Shown here in pieces: positions 1 through 8,861 of a stretch of DNA of 64,000 nt. This stretch comes from Candidatus Thorarchaeota archaeon (lineage in GTDB: Archaea; Asgardarchaeota; Thorarchaeia; Thorarchaeales; Thorarchaeaceae). The DNA lies in contig PRDH01000044.1 of assembly GCA_003345545.1 (NCBI GenBank), positions 62,001-126,000 on the forward strand, read 5' to 3'. The translations under genes were made by a program, and so were the position numbers. The notes under the pieces were generated by a model. That model ran no database searches. It saw only the letters and a list, made by a program, of their open reading frames with translations, and was not told where the DNA came from. Positions within the stretch are counted from its first letter, which is position 1. Each line of letters begins with the position of its first letter.

Positions 1-191
1 TAATCGCATACTTCAGCATTGACCTGGGTTCTGGAACACTCTTCCAAGCAGTATACTATTTCGTGGTCATCGACGCGGTGCCACTATTCACAACTTTCTT
101 TGTGATTCTGGGACTTCAGATACCAGGCCTATTCATAGCTCAGCGCAGGGCTGTTTCAGTTCCGCCAATGAAGGCATTGAGGGAGGAATAA
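1..191 (+). CDS. ABC transporter permease, FtsX/MacB type (C-terminal fragment)
   Basis: Only the last 63 codons are inside the window, read in frame 3 and ending at TAA 189-191. The translation is hydrophobic, with two likely membrane segments, and ends PPMKALREE. A cytoplasmic Pro...Ala-Leu-Arg tail after the last helix is usual for FtsX-like permeases. It lies 2 nt before an ABC ATPase gene, which supports the call. The stop region overlaps GGGAGGAATAAAA, which also supplies the ribosome site for that ATPase. Confidence 0.72.
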   Translation, partial: IAYFSIDLGSGTLFQAVYYFVVIDAVPLFTTFFVILGLQIPGLFIAQRRAVSVPPMKALREE

Positions 192-193
192 AA

Positions 194-871
194 ATGGTAC
201 AACCAATCATACAGGTTCAGGGAGCTAACAAGGAATTCGGTAAAGGAAAGAACACTGTTGCAGCTCTGAAAGACGTGAACCTCGAGATCCAGAGAGGCGA
301 ATTCGTGGCCGTTGTCGGTCCGAGTGGATGCGGCAAATCAACCCTGCTTCATGTCATGGCCGGTCTTGAGCAACCGACATCGGGTCGAATACTGGTCGAC
401 GGAGTCGATGTCACACTCATTAGCGAGAGGGATCTCCCCAAGGTCCGTATGCAGAAGATAGGTTTCGTGTTCCAAGCGTTCCTGCTCATTGAGGACTTGA
501 CAGCCTATGAGAATGTAGAGGCAGTCCTCTGGCCCAGTGTAGACTATACAAAGGAGAAGCAGGAAGCCAGGACATTGGAAGTCCTGAGAGAAGTCGACAT
601 GCTAGAGCGTCGCGACCATTTCCCACGACAGATGAGTGGTGGAGAGCAACAACGCATAGCAATAGCAAGAGCATTAGTTAATGGTCCTCCGATTCTGTTC
701 TGCGATGAGCCTACAGGCAATCTCGACTCAAAGACCGGCGAGAACATTCTGAAAATCATTGCCCAGCTCAACAAGGAGAAGAACATGACAGTCGTTCTTG
801 TCACCCATAATGAGGAACTCGTGAAGTTTGCCAAGAAGATTCTCCATATGAAAGATGGCGTGGTTAGATAG
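194..871 (+). CDS. ABC transporter ATP-binding protein (MacB/LolD-like)
   Basis: This 225-residue ATPase would power the FtsX-like permease encoded just upstream. All motifs are visible: Walker [10 protein letters not shown] (42-50), Q-loop Gln94, signature MSGGEQQR (147-154), Walker B ILFCDE (167-172), D-loop, and H-loop His205. The length is normal for MacB/LolD-type subunits, which usually drive extracytoplasmic substrate handling or lipoprotein/peptide export. The start ATG is preceded by GGGAGGA. The next gene begins shortly after, so permease, ATPase and TPR protein probably form one operon. The transported substrate cannot be told from sequence. Confidence 0.93.
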   Translation: MVQPIIQVQGANKEFGKGKNTVAALKDVNLEIQRGEFVAVVGPSGCGKSTLLHVMAGLEQPTSGRILVDGVDVTLISERDLPKVRMQKIGFVFQAFLLIEDLTAYENVEAVLWPSVDYTKEKQEARTLEVLREVDMLERRDHFPRQMSGGEQQRIAIARALVNGPPILFCDEPTGNLDSKTGENILKIIAQLNKEKNMTVVLVTHNEELVKFAKKILHMKDGVVR

Positions 872-905
872 GCAGAAGATCATTGCTTCTGGAGGCAGGA
901 AACAG

Positions 906-1739
906 ATGCAGCCGGCAGATTGCCAGAAGCAAGAGGACCTTGCGGAGAAGCTGGCGACCAGCGGTAGTAATGCTGATGCTATGGCGCAATTCATCAAGGC
1001 AGCCAACTGCTGGAAGGGATGGGAGGTGTTCTCGAAGGCCGCGAATGCCTACGAGAGAGCATACGAACATGGCATGCTATCTCAAAACTACGCAGCGGCG
1101 GCAGCAATAATGATTGAAGCAGGTTCATCTTGGATGAAACAAGGTGAACACGACAAATTCGAGATTGACTGCCAAATCGCCGCGGAGGCATATGTTTCTG
1201 CTGCGGAAGAAGAGAAGGATTTGATCTACTTAGTTGATGGCGCATTCTGCGCAATCACTGGAGGAAATCTGGAGTTCGCTCGTGATTTGATCAAGACCGT
1301 GAGAGAGAGTGCGAAGGGGACCTTGGATGAGATCCTATTCGTAGCCTTGATGCTCAGTGAATATCGATTCGATGACGCGGATCGTGCTATCGAGTCCAAG
1401 CTAGTCAAGACTGTTGATGTAAGTAGGCTCGCAAAGATCAGGAGGACATTCTCGCATGTCTTGGCAGGTTTTGTGCGCTCATCCCTCGAAGCAGAGGCAG
1501 CAGTAACGATTGCGGGTCTGGAACAAAGTACGGGTCTTGAGCGAAAGAAGCTCAGGATGCTGATACAAAAAGGCATACAGGAGGGCCTGATTCCAGCGTA
1601 CTTGGACGAGGAGTCTGACGAACTTGTGGTAGACACAGATCGCTATGACGTTTCAAGCCTTGAAACACGAAAGGGGCCCATAATGAGCCGTGACCTTGAA
1701 GATCCTGGCGCGTGGGACTTGGATCTCGATGAGGACTGA
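906..1739 (+). CDS. helical-repeat (TPR/SNAP-like) protein
   Basis: A 277-residue, mostly alpha-helical protein of repeated A/Y-rich helix pairs (about residues 10-190), in the style of TPR or alpha-SNAP solenoids. A possible small winged-helix segment follows (about 195-240) and then an acidic tail rich in Asp/Glu. The ATG at 906 is preferred over an upstream in-frame ATG at 855, which lies inside the ATPase gene: GGAGG at 891-895 stands 10 nt before 906. Its position behind an ABC ATPase suggests a cytoplasmic partner or regulator, but that is inference. A much larger protein of similar style lies at 28930-30735. Confidence 0.72.
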   Translation: MQPADCQKQEDLAEKLATSGSNADAMAQFIKAANCWKGWEVFSKAANAYERAYEHGMLSQNYAAAAAIMIEAGSSWMKQGEHDKFEIDCQIAAEAYVSAAEEEKDLIYLVDGAFCAITGGNLEFARDLIKTVRESAKGTLDEILFVALMLSEYRFDDADRAIESKLVKTVDVSRLAKIRRTFSHVLAGFVRSSLEAEAAVTIAGLEQSTGLERKKLRMLIQKGIQEGLIPAYLDEESDELVVDTDRYDVSSLETRKGPIMSRDLEDPGAWDLDLDED

Positions 1740-1828
1740 ACTCTAGAGCCCATGCCTGTACGTACAAGCAATGTGACTCCCCTAGAAAACGTTTTTAATC
1801 CCGTTGCTGACTCTCACACTGCCCGCCC

Positions 1829-2065
1829 ATGTCACGGCAGGTGGTTCTAATGGCTGAAGGGCTAAAATGGTTCCAGTGTCCGGTCTGCAAAGAGTCGATA
1901 CACTGGGAAGTACCAACAGATGAGCTCAAGGAAGTGAAACGATTTCCAGCCCCTATTGTGATCAAACACAAGAACCACTATCTCATCTGCTATTTGGATA
2001 GCCATCGCCAACTTGCAGATACTGAGGTTGCTATTGCTTTTATCAAAGGTGAATCCAAAGAGTAG
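1829..2065 (+). CDS. small hypothetical protein with one CPVC motif
   Basis: A 78-residue protein, not recognised. It has one CPVC near residue 18 and then a beta-rich stretch. There is no second Cys pair, so a complete zinc ribbon is not present; two subunits could share a metal. A second possible start is ATG 1850. A TATA-like stretch GTTTTTAATC at 1791-1800 lies about 30 bp before the ATG, and no good Shine-Dalgarno is present, so transcription may be nearly leaderless. It converges with the gene at 2076-2612. Confidence 0.6.
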   Translation: MSRQVVLMAEGLKWFQCPVCKESIHWEVPTDELKEVKRFPAPIVIKHKNHYLICYLDSHRQLADTEVAIAFIKGESKE

Positions 2066-2075
2066 CACAGTCTAC

Positions 2076-2612
2076 CTAGTCGATGCCGTTATCCATTGCC
2101 CATTCCAGCACTCGCGATGCCTGAGCACTCGCCATTCCCCAGGATTTCAGATTCAGAACAAGATTTCGAATTCCCGTGATCCAATCATCCAGCAATTCCT
2201 TGATTCGGAGATGTATTCCAGAGTCTTCAGTCTCATTATAGATTGGCAGTATCTTGTCGACCAGACTCTGAGAGAGAACTAAGATTGTTTCCAAGCGAGC
2301 TATCCATTCTTCTCTTGGTAGACCTGTGAGAGTCTGCGCTACCGCAAGATGATAGTCATACTGAGCTGTATAGTATCGTAGACGCCACGAGAGAAACTCA
2401 ACAAACACGGTCTTGTGAGCAGTAGTCGGTGCTGTCTTCATCAGGAGGGTAAGAAAACGCTGTGTCATCTCATCAGCGGACTGGCTGGCATCGAAGTATA
2501 GCGCCATTGCTTGTTGATATTGTTCCTCAGTCAGGCATTCATCAGCTCGGCCGACTGCATTCTTGAAGCGTTCAAGAAGCGCCCGTGTCTTGTTGCCTTC
2601 GATATCCTGCAA
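2076..2612 (-). CDS. hypothetical helical protein
   Basis: A 178-residue protein with no recognised family. It is predicted all-helical, without membrane segments or Cys clusters, and has the look of a small helical bundle. The start is TTG at 2612, supported by a strong ribosome site (GGAGGTG, 2623-2629) 10 nt upstream. About 180 bp separate this start from the end of the next gene (2793), and I see only promoter-type sequence there. Confidence 0.65.
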   Translation of the reverse strand: MQDIEGNKTRALLERFKNAVGRADECLTEEQYQQAMALYFDASQSADEMTQRFLTLLMKTAPTTAHKTVFVEFLSWRLRYYTAQYDYHLAVAQTLTGLPREEWIARLETILVLSQSLVDKILPIYNETEDSGIHLRIKELLDDWITGIRNLVLNLKSWGMASAQASRVLEWAMDNGID

Positions 2613-2792
2613 GACCTGCTTTCACCTCCATTACACCGCTTTGAAATGCCGAAGAAACATATTGGGGACCTATGTGTCTGGTGCTATCCATTGGCACGTA
2701 GACATGTCAGTCTAGACTACTTCGACTCAACTGTGTAAGTTCATGTTTCTCATTCTAATAAGATGTTATGTAGTTCCTATTAGAACGCCTTT

Positions 2793-3767
2793 TCAGAGCG
2801 GGGGCATGTTCCGTACCTTATGTTCCTCACTAGCTCGGGACCAAGTGAGAAACTCCTCACCTGGCGGTTTGTTTCTGTATAACTCTGACCGTTCAGCTTC
2901 GAAGCACCTATTCGCTTGACCCGCGAGAGCTGCCATTGTCATTGTCCTATTTCCGGATTCTTCAGCCACATTTAGCACCGGACGTATCCAATCATTCCAA
3001 GTAGAGTCACGCATATTGTGATGATCCACAACCAGAGTGGGTACTACAGACGCAAGGTTTGACAGTGAGTAGAGGGCAGATTGAGTTTCATCCTTGCTGA
3101 GTCTGCTCAGGTAAGTAGGCGGGCCGCCAACAATCGCCAAATTGGGTTCTTGAGACAAAAAGTAGGATAGGGTGTCACGGTCAATCGGCCCTTGAACATC
3201 AGGAGCAAAGAGAAACCGAGTTCTATTGTATTCAATTGTTGTAGTAAGCACGTACCCAAGAGCACTATCGACCGACCCATGTGGCAATGGCTGTGAGTAT
3301 GTAATCGTCGTATCGCCAAATGTGAACTGTCTTCCATCCGCCCACTGGAGATCTTTGACGACAGACTTGATGTCTTTTTGAAAGAAGAAGCCCCGTCGCC
3401 TCTGAGACGGGTTGATGTTCTCGCGATAATCCTTCGCATAGACAACCTTGCCCATCAGGGTCTCCTTTCTTTCATCCTGGGTACTGAAATTATAGAGGTA
3501 ATTAGTAAATCCTGGACGCACATGGTCATAGTGATAGTGTGAGATGGAGACAATGTCGACCTCTTCCGTGGCAGCTCTTATTCGTTCAAGAGAGTCTTGC
3601 AGCGCCAAGTATTCCATTGGATGTGGTTCAAGACCATACCGTCTGGCAAGGGCTGCAGAGGGGTCAAAGAGGACACTCACGTCGGGTGTTCTTACCAGTG
3701 TACATAGCGACCGAATACCTAGACTCTCGGCAGCTAAAGGGGATACTTCAATCTCATCGATGTTCAT
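2793..3767 (-). CDS. metallo-beta-lactamase-fold hydrolase, UPF0282-like
   Basis: A 324-residue MBL-fold protein. The hallmark metal site HYHYDH is at about residues 77-82, with further His/Asp later: PHGSVDSA, FAPDVQG, and VVDHHNMRD near 245. Length and motif order fit the archaeal UPF0282 group, whose substrate is unknown. ATG 3767 lies 14 nt inside the end of the Nudix gene, so the two are translated together. The active-site residues are intact, so a hydrolase or nuclease-like activity is likely. Confidence 0.85.
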   Translation of the reverse strand: MNIDEIEVSPLAAESLGIRSLCTLVRTPDVSVLFDPSAALARRYGLEPHPMEYLALQDSLERIRAATEEVDIVSISHYHYDHVRPGFTNYLYNFSTQDERKETLMGKVVYAKDYRENINPSQRRRGFFFQKDIKSVVKDLQWADGRQFTFGDTTITYSQPLPHGSVDSALGYVLTTTIEYNRTRFLFAPDVQGPIDRDTLSYFLSQEPNLAIVGGPPTYLSRLSKDETQSALYSLSNLASVVPTLVVDHHNMRDSTWNDWIRPVLNVAEESGNRTMTMAALAGQANRCFEAERSELYRNKPPGEEFLTWSRASEEHKVRNMPPL

Positions 3768-4266
3768 TGGTAGACGCCCTGTAGTATACTAAATGATACC
3801 CTTTATCATCATGCAGAAGTTCTGCTTCATGCATTTGAGGTCCTCTACTCCTCTGCAGAAATCGTTTGAACATCTCAAGATCCGATGGCAAGAATTGCGC
3901 ACATGCAGCCTCAATCTCCTCCTTCTTGAACAGTGAGAGGCTTCCCTCTCTATGGTCTGTCTTGAAATCATCAATGATAGCCAGTCCGACGAAGATTAGA
4001 AAATGCGCAGAGAGGTTTCCGCGACTATCAACGAGGCGTTCCGACACCATTCCACGATACTCATAGTCACGGACGTGTTTTGCCCCCGTTTCTTCCTTGA
4101 CCTCTCTTATCCCTGCGGCTTGTATATGTTCACCGAGTGCAACCTTTCCCCCGACAAGACTCCAAAGACCCTCGTAAGGAGGACTTCGACGCTTCAAGAA
4201 TAGGTAGCTGTCCTTGTAGGGGAGAATAGTGATTGCTATTGGCACCAACTTCGTCTGTCCATCCAC
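3754..4266 (-). CDS. Nudix hydrolase
   Basis: A 170-residue Nudix protein. The Nudix box is clear, from GGKVALGEH through REVKEETGA (about residues 38-62), with the metal-binding EExG core. Nudix enzymes cleave nucleoside diphosphates linked to another group; the substrate is not predictable here. The start is GTG 4266. TTTAAA at 4307-4312 lies 41-46 bp upstream as a possible TATA element. It is co-transcribed and overlaps the MBL hydrolase gene. Confidence 0.9.
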   Translation of the reverse strand: MDGQTKLVPIAITILPYKDSYLFLKRRSPPYEGLWSLVGGKVALGEHIQAAGIREVKEETGAKHVRDYEYRGMVSERLVDSRGNLSAHFLIFVGLAIIDDFKTDHREGSLSLFKKEEIEAACAQFLPSDLEMFKRFLQRSRGPQMHEAELLHDDKGYHLVYYRASTNEHR

Positions 4267-4306
4267 CTCTGTTCACTCACGAGTGCCTTAGAGGTCTGTA
4301 ACTGGC

Positions 4307-4312
4307 TTTAAA
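4307..4312. promoter_or_regulatory. TATA-like element in the divergent Nudix/cca spacer
   Basis: The palindromic hexamer TTTAAA stands in the 110-bp spacer between divergent genes, 41 bp from the Nudix start and 65 bp from the cca start. The distance fits the Nudix operon better. Because it is palindromic, direction cannot be settled from the sequence. Confidence 0.45.
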
Positions 4313-4376
4313 CATGCGGGACTTACAACGAGGCTAACATTCTTAGGATGCTCCGAGGACGTGATAATGGGTATAC

Positions 4377-5852
4377 ATGTTGTCCGACCTGTTGCCAGAC
4401 TCGGTCAGAGAGCGAGTTCTTGAGCAAATCACGCCAACCAAGGAAGAGGTACAGAACCAGAAGAGAGTGATAAAACGGCTGACCTCAGTCCTCGCCAAAC
4501 AGGCAGAGTCATGCGAATACCCATACTCCTTCATCGACGCACAGGGATCAACAGGGAGAAAACAGACTCAGCTCAGAGGTGCATCAGATATCGATCTCTT
4601 CGTTGGTCTTAGACCAGAGGACTATCCAGATGTTCTTGACCAACCACAGCAAGACAGACATCAGGCCGTTGATTCACTCATGAACAACTTAGTGGACGAG
4701 TGGTTCGCGCCAGCTATCGCCCATCTCGATGTTGAGAAGGTGCAGAGAGCGTTCTCGCAGCATCCCTTTCTCAGTCTCAGAACGCAGGGGCTAGACGTAG
4801 ACATTCTGGGCTGCTTTGATATTGACGCCGACACGCTTGCCAGTCAGGGGCCTATCACCGCTGTCGACAGGACCGTTCATCATTCACGGTACGTGTCAGA
4901 ACACTTGACCAGAAAGAAGCGAGAAGATGCACGTATTCTCAAGTCATTCGTCAGAGCAGGTCATGCCTACGGGGATACATGCGCAGTCGGAAGAATGGGA
5001 TTGACAGGCGTTTCACTCGAACTCATGGTTGTGGACGCACCGAATCTTGATAGTGCCTTTTACAAACTTCAACATCTTGATACAGAACCTCTCGACCCAC
5101 TGAAGCGGACGCTCAGCGACCTGAGAAAGGTACCAGCTTTTCGTGAGGATTATGTCTTTGTAATCGACCCGACAGACGTGAGCAGAAACGTCGCATCTAG
5201 CTTCAGTCCCAGGTCATATCGATGGATACAGCATAGGACAGCCAGATTTCGGGACTTCCTGGCTTCGAGTGATCAAGAGGCAATTGTCAACGAACTAATC
5301 GAAGCACCAATTCCAGACGAGGATTTGCCCAAATGGCTCAGGCCCCATAGCTTCGCGTGCGAATTCGTATCAGATGGAACAACTCATTATACCATTCTTC
5401 GAGACAAGATGCATCGTATGGCCAAGAAACTGCAGACTGAAATGACAAATGAACGAACGGGGGAACCAAGATTTGGCGAAGTTCTCACCGAGGTCTATTT
5501 CAGAGACGATCTCTACGCCCTTGGACTACTCATCGAACACCCCATAATAACACCAACGTACTTTCGTAGGGGGCCTCCTGTTCATCTGGAAACTGCAGCA
5601 GCAGAATTCACATCAGCGCATCCTGAAGCCATGATGGTAGATGGATATCTCTGCTCGGAGGAGAGGAGAGAGTGGACGCGTGCGAATGACATGATTGAAG
5701 ACTTTCTTGGCAAGAATCCCATAGAAGGACTCTCACAAGTGGCGAAACAGAGTGTTCTTACAAAACAGGTTCTCAATGTCCTCTACAGGTATGTACTTCC
5801 TATAGAACCACAGTTTCATGAGAGAATGACAAGAGTTAAGCCTAGACAATAG
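4377..5852 (+). CDS. cca: CCA-adding tRNA nucleotidyltransferase (archaeal class I)
   Basis: This enzyme adds or repairs the 3' CCA of tRNAs. The protein is 491 residues, a little longer than the usual archaeal enzyme (about 440-460). The class I signature is present: QGSTGRKQTQLRGASDIDLF, covering the GS...DxD nucleotidyltransferase site (about residues 56-75), with a third acidic position near 'LDVDILGCF' (about 140). The tRNA-Leu gene in this window encodes its own CCA while the tRNA-His gene does not, so the enzyme is needed. It is probably followed in the same transcript by the deacetylase gene, 11 nt downstream. Confidence 0.95.
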   Translation: MLSDLLPDSVRERVLEQITPTKEEVQNQKRVIKRLTSVLAKQAESCEYPYSFIDAQGSTGRKQTQLRGASDIDLFVGLRPEDYPDVLDQPQQDRHQAVDSLMNNLVDEWFAPAIAHLDVEKVQRAFSQHPFLSLRTQGLDVDILGCFDIDADTLASQGPITAVDRTVHHSRYVSEHLTRKKREDARILKSFVRAGHAYGDTCAVGRMGLTGVSLELMVVDAPNLDSAFYKLQHLDTEPLDPLKRTLSDLRKVPAFREDYVFVIDPTDVSRNVASSFSPRSYRWIQHRTARFRDFLASSDQEAIVNELIEAPIPDEDLPKWLRPHSFACEFVSDGTTHYTILRDKMHRMAKKLQTEMTNERTGEPRFGEVLTEVYFRDDLYALGLLIEHPIITPTYFRRGPPVHLETAAAEFTSAHPEAMMVDGYLCSEERREWTRANDMIEDFLGKNPIEGLSQVAKQSVLTKQVLNVLYRYVLPIEPQFHERMTRVKPRQ

Positions 5853-5863
5853 AGTGTCTTCGT

Positions 5864-6964
5864 GTGATTGATGTGCCCGAGAATAAGATTGCATTCATCT
5901 CCCACCCCAAAGCGAGTATGCATCAGATGCCATTCCCAAAGCCGCACCTTGAGTCTTTCGAGAATCCATTACGGTACCAGATGGCCGAGAGGTATTTGGA
6001 AAAGAAAGGAATACTCAACCAAACAGTGAGGCTCAGAGCACCTCGTGCAAACACGAAAGATATCTTACTTGTACACTCACCATACCTTGTCGACAGCGTT
6101 GAAATTCTCTCCAACATTGGAACAGGTCAACTCGGAGAGTCGGCCTACGCCAGTCCGGGTCTTTTTCAAACAGCACTTCTTGCAGTGGGAGGAGCAATGA
6201 AGGGAACTGATGTTGTACTTTCAGGAAACGTCAAGCACGCCTTTGTGTTCATGAGACCTCCTGGTCACCATGCAACAACCTCAGATCCGGCGGGGCTATG
6301 CTACTTCAATAATGTCGCTATCGCGACGAAACATGTGATGCAGAATGAACGAGTTCACCGCGTTTCAATTGTCGATTTTGATGATCATCATGGCAATGGT
6401 ACATCCGAGATTTTCTACACGAATCCGAATGTCCAATATATCTCATTTCACGAGTATGACTATGAAAACTTCGGATTAGGCCACTATACAGAGGTAGGGT
6501 ATGGTGAGGGGAAAGGGACTAACATCAATATTCCTCTTGTTGAAACATCCCCTGACACTTCGTACAAAACAGCAATCAAACGTGTACTGGAACCTGCACT
6601 CAACGCGTTCAAACCCCAACTTATCATGGTTTCAGCTGGATACGACGCACATTATGCTGACCCTGTGGGCAACATGGATGTTGATTCAAGAACCTACTGG
6701 GAATTTGGTGACTCGATTCGCAGGATGGTCCAATCACTGAACGCATTGGGCTCCGTATGGGTCCTAGAGGGTGGCTACAATCCATTCGCCCTCGGTCCGT
6801 CAATCGAGGCAAGTCTGGATGGACTGGCTGGCAGGCAAAGGCCGGCACTTGAAGACCAAGTAGAACGAGAGAGCAACCCACTTATTCTGGAATCAAACGA
6901 CGAGATAATCGATAAGGTACTTGAAACCGTCACACCCTACTGGGCAAAGAAGAAGACTAGCTAG
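5864..6964 (+). CDS. histone deacetylase-family / acetylpolyamine amidohydrolase
   Basis: A 366-residue zinc amidohydrolase of the arginase/HDAC fold. Visible active-site motifs are RPPGHHA (general-base His pair, about 131-137), VDFDDHHGNGT (zinc Asp/His, about 170-180), SAGYDAHYADP (zinc Asp, about 262) and EGGYN (about 304). The family removes acetyl groups from lysine or polyamines; the choice is not clear here. The start is GTG 5864, 11 nt after cca, so co-transcription is likely. The C-terminal 40 residues are charged and probably flexible. Confidence 0.92.
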   Translation: MIDVPENKIAFISHPKASMHQMPFPKPHLESFENPLRYQMAERYLEKKGILNQTVRLRAPRANTKDILLVHSPYLVDSVEILSNIGTGQLGESAYASPGLFQTALLAVGGAMKGTDVVLSGNVKHAFVFMRPPGHHATTSDPAGLCYFNNVAIATKHVMQNERVHRVSIVDFDDHHGNGTSEIFYTNPNVQYISFHEYDYENFGLGHYTEVGYGEGKGTNINIPLVETSPDTSYKTAIKRVLEPALNAFKPQLIMVSAGYDAHYADPVGNMDVDSRTYWEFGDSIRRMVQSLNALGSVWVLEGGYNPFALGPSIEASLDGLAGRQRPALEDQVERESNPLILESNDEIIDKVLETVTPYWAKKKTS

Positions 6965-6976
6965 CAGGTTTGCCGT

Positions 6977-7576
6977 ATGCAACTCGATTCAGGACGCACT
7001 GTGCTGAGATTCATTCAGCTTCTGCCAGCAGTTTCTGCTTCAGGCGATTTTCCTCTTAGAGACCTACCAGGAATAGGCAAGCGTGTTGATGTATTATGTC
7101 GTGACTTGGCAGCATGCTTTGACTGGGGTCCTTCTGATTGGCCTCTCAGCCAACTTGAGTTGAGTGCCCTATTCAGTGACCAAGTCCTTCTGACCTTCCA
7201 GACACCGAATGAGAGAATGCCAATAGGCGAACGAGGATGGGCAATGGTTGTCAAGAATGCATTGCAGGGAAACCCACCCGACTATGTCAGGGTCACACAG
7301 GACAATCTTGAGTCTATGATCAGAAACGTCAATCAGCCATCAAGATCGCAGCTGTGGGTACTTCATGAAGAGGGAAAACACTTTAGGGACTGCAAGATAC
7401 AGGTTTCTGGAACGAAGAACAGTTTTATGCTCGGAGACTATAGAGGCTTTGATTCCCGTGCAGAGGAGCTCGTATCGAAGTATGGCCTGCCGAGAATATC
7501 ACTGGGAGGAACAAGCTATCTCAGCAGCCACTGCGTCGCTTCAGTTATCTCAAAATTTGAAAGGATGGTCAAATGA
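6977..7576 (+). CDS. trmY: SPOUT methyltransferase, TrmY-like (tRNA pseudouridine-54 N1-methylation)
   Basis: A 199-residue protein that follows the TrmY (DUF358) pattern. Near the N-terminus is the DLPG..KRVDVLCR segment (about 28-42). The C-terminal knot region shows FMLGDYRGF, then SLGG.SYLSSHC near residues 148-188, where SAM binds and the Cys is conserved. TrmY makes m1-pseudouridine at tRNA position 54 in archaea. Position 54 lies in the T-loop, which both tRNA genes in this window have interrupted. The gene overlaps the PadR regulator by 4 nt. Confidence 0.82.
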   Translation: MQLDSGRTVLRFIQLLPAVSASGDFPLRDLPGIGKRVDVLCRDLAACFDWGPSDWPLSQLELSALFSDQVLLTFQTPNERMPIGERGWAMVVKNALQGNPPDYVRVTQDNLESMIRNVNQPSRSQLWVLHEEGKHFRDCKIQVSGTKNSFMLGDYRGFDSRAEELVSKYGLPRISLGGTSYLSSHCVASVISKFERMVK

Positions 7577-7938
7577 TGTCTGAGGGTAAACAATCAGGTG
7601 AAGAAAACGAGCCAAAGGCAAAGGCCATCCACAGACTTGTGAGCAAGCTTACCAAGGAGATGCTGTGGATGTACATTTTGCGGCTTCTTCAAGAGAAACC
7701 TCACTACGGATACGAGATCAAGCGGCTTATTCGTGAGAGATTCGGTTTCTCACCCGCCACAGTTAGTGGCTACGCCATCATCTATCGTCTGATCAATGAT
7801 GGACTCATCGAAGAACAACAGCCTGACGACTCTCCACGGAAGTACTATGCCATAACAGAAAAAGGCAGTGCTGCAATGGTTGATGCGAAGGCTTTCCTTC
7901 TCAGGACCCTCTCTTTGGTCTTCGACAAGACGGACTAG
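7573..7938 (+). CDS. PadR-family transcriptional regulator
   Basis: A 121-residue winged-helix protein. The core 'LRLLQEKPHYGYEIKRLIRE' and 'RLINDGLIEE..PRKYYAITEKG' (about residues 38-105) are typical of PadR regulators, including the wing and the Tyr-rich turn before the C-terminal helix. Translation begins at ATGATG, overlapping the stop of the TrmY gene. The ligand and targets are unknown. It converges with the PfkB-like gene, 8 nt away. Confidence 0.9.
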   Translation: MMSEGKQSGEENEPKAKAIHRLVSKLTKEMLWMYILRLLQEKPHYGYEIKRLIRERFGFSPATVSGYAIIYRLINDGLIEEQQPDDSPRKYYAITEKGSAAMVDAKAFLLRTLSLVFDKTD

Positions 7939-7946
7939 AGGGGTAT

Positions 7947-8861
7947 CTATCTCGTTGATATATTATCAGCAATCTGAACCGCTCTCTTTTCGACTTTAGA
8001 ACGAATCAGACTGAAGTCCAGGCCTGATTTCTCAATTCTATGACTTGCCACTGCCGCCCCCAGAGCACCACAATCTGCAAGACTCCGCCCCTCCAAGAGG
8101 CCGGATGCGAATCCCCCAAGGTACGTCGCGCCTGCTTCAAGAGTGTCTTTGGGCTGAGTTGGATATATAGGGACAATCATGAACTTGCTACCGTCATAGA
8201 TGAGACTTCCATTCTTGCCCAGTGTTATGATACAGCAGTCTGCCAAGGACTCTACAAGCATCTCGGCAGCAAGGTACATGTCGGTTTCACCGGTGATGAG
8301 TGACGCCTCATGCTCATTTGGTTTGATGAAGTCCAAGAAAGAACGCGTTTTTTCAATCACATGCAGCTCAGATATGACTTTGAGTTTCATATCGACTCCA
8401 GCATCGAATAGCTGAGGGTCAAGCAGAATCGTGGCATCAGATGAGTTGCATATCCATTCAATCAGCTCTGCACCAATTTCCTGCAGAATTGGGGTCAGAA
8501 GAATAATGCGCGCTGACAGGAACTCATCAGGAATGTCCCGTATTCCAATTGGCTTGGGCACTCCGAGCACAGAAACGACGGAAGCATCAGGACCGCCATC
8601 ATATTCTATCTCGAAGCCACCGGTTTCAGGCGAATCAATTGGATAATATTCAGGAATCTGTAGCTCATCAAGTTGGGCCGCAAATTGCTCGCGGTACTGT
8701 GCACTGAGAGACCCGACAATTACCATGTTTTGAATACCTAGCTGAACTGCGCTTCTCGCGCTATATGCAGCAGGACCAGATAGAGAACGCCCATTGCCTG
8801 CCACAGACCTCCTCACAAATCGGTCAAAGGATGGACTACCAATCACAACAATATCATACAT
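7947..8861 (-). CDS. PfkB/ribokinase-fold protein with altered active site
   Basis: A 304-residue protein with the ribokinase fold (N-terminal beta lid, 'DFIKPNEHEASLITG' near 177-191, 'IITLGKNGSL' near 211-220). The C-terminal PfkB signature, normally DTxGAGD, reads DTLEAGA at 239-245. The oxyanion-hole Gly is Glu242 and the catalytic Asp is Ala245. Phosphoryl transfer in the usual way therefore looks impaired. The gene overlaps the CDP-alcohol phosphotransferase by 8 nt, so the two may work in one pathway. A second PfkB protein at 19900-21000 has the intact motif. Confidence 0.82.
   Translation of the reverse strand: MYDIVVIGSPSFDRFVRRSVAGNGRSLSGPAAYSARSAVQLGIQNMVIVGSLSAQYREQFAAQLDELQIPEYYPIDSPETGGFEIEYDGGPDASVVSVLGVPKPIGIRDIPDEFLSARIILLTPILQEIGAELIEWICNSSDATILLDPQLFDAGVDMKLKVISELHVIEKTRSFLDFIKPNEHEASLITGETDMYLAAEMLVESLADCCIITLGKNGSLIYDGSKFMIVPIYPTQPKDTLEAGATYLGGFASGLLEGRSLADCGALGAAVASHRIEKSGLDFSLIRSKVEKRAVQIADNISTR

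Noticed and set aside
855..905. Upstream in-frame ATG 855 as start of the TPR-like gene
   Set aside because: It lies inside the ATPase gene, and GGAGG at 891-895 is placed for ATG 906.
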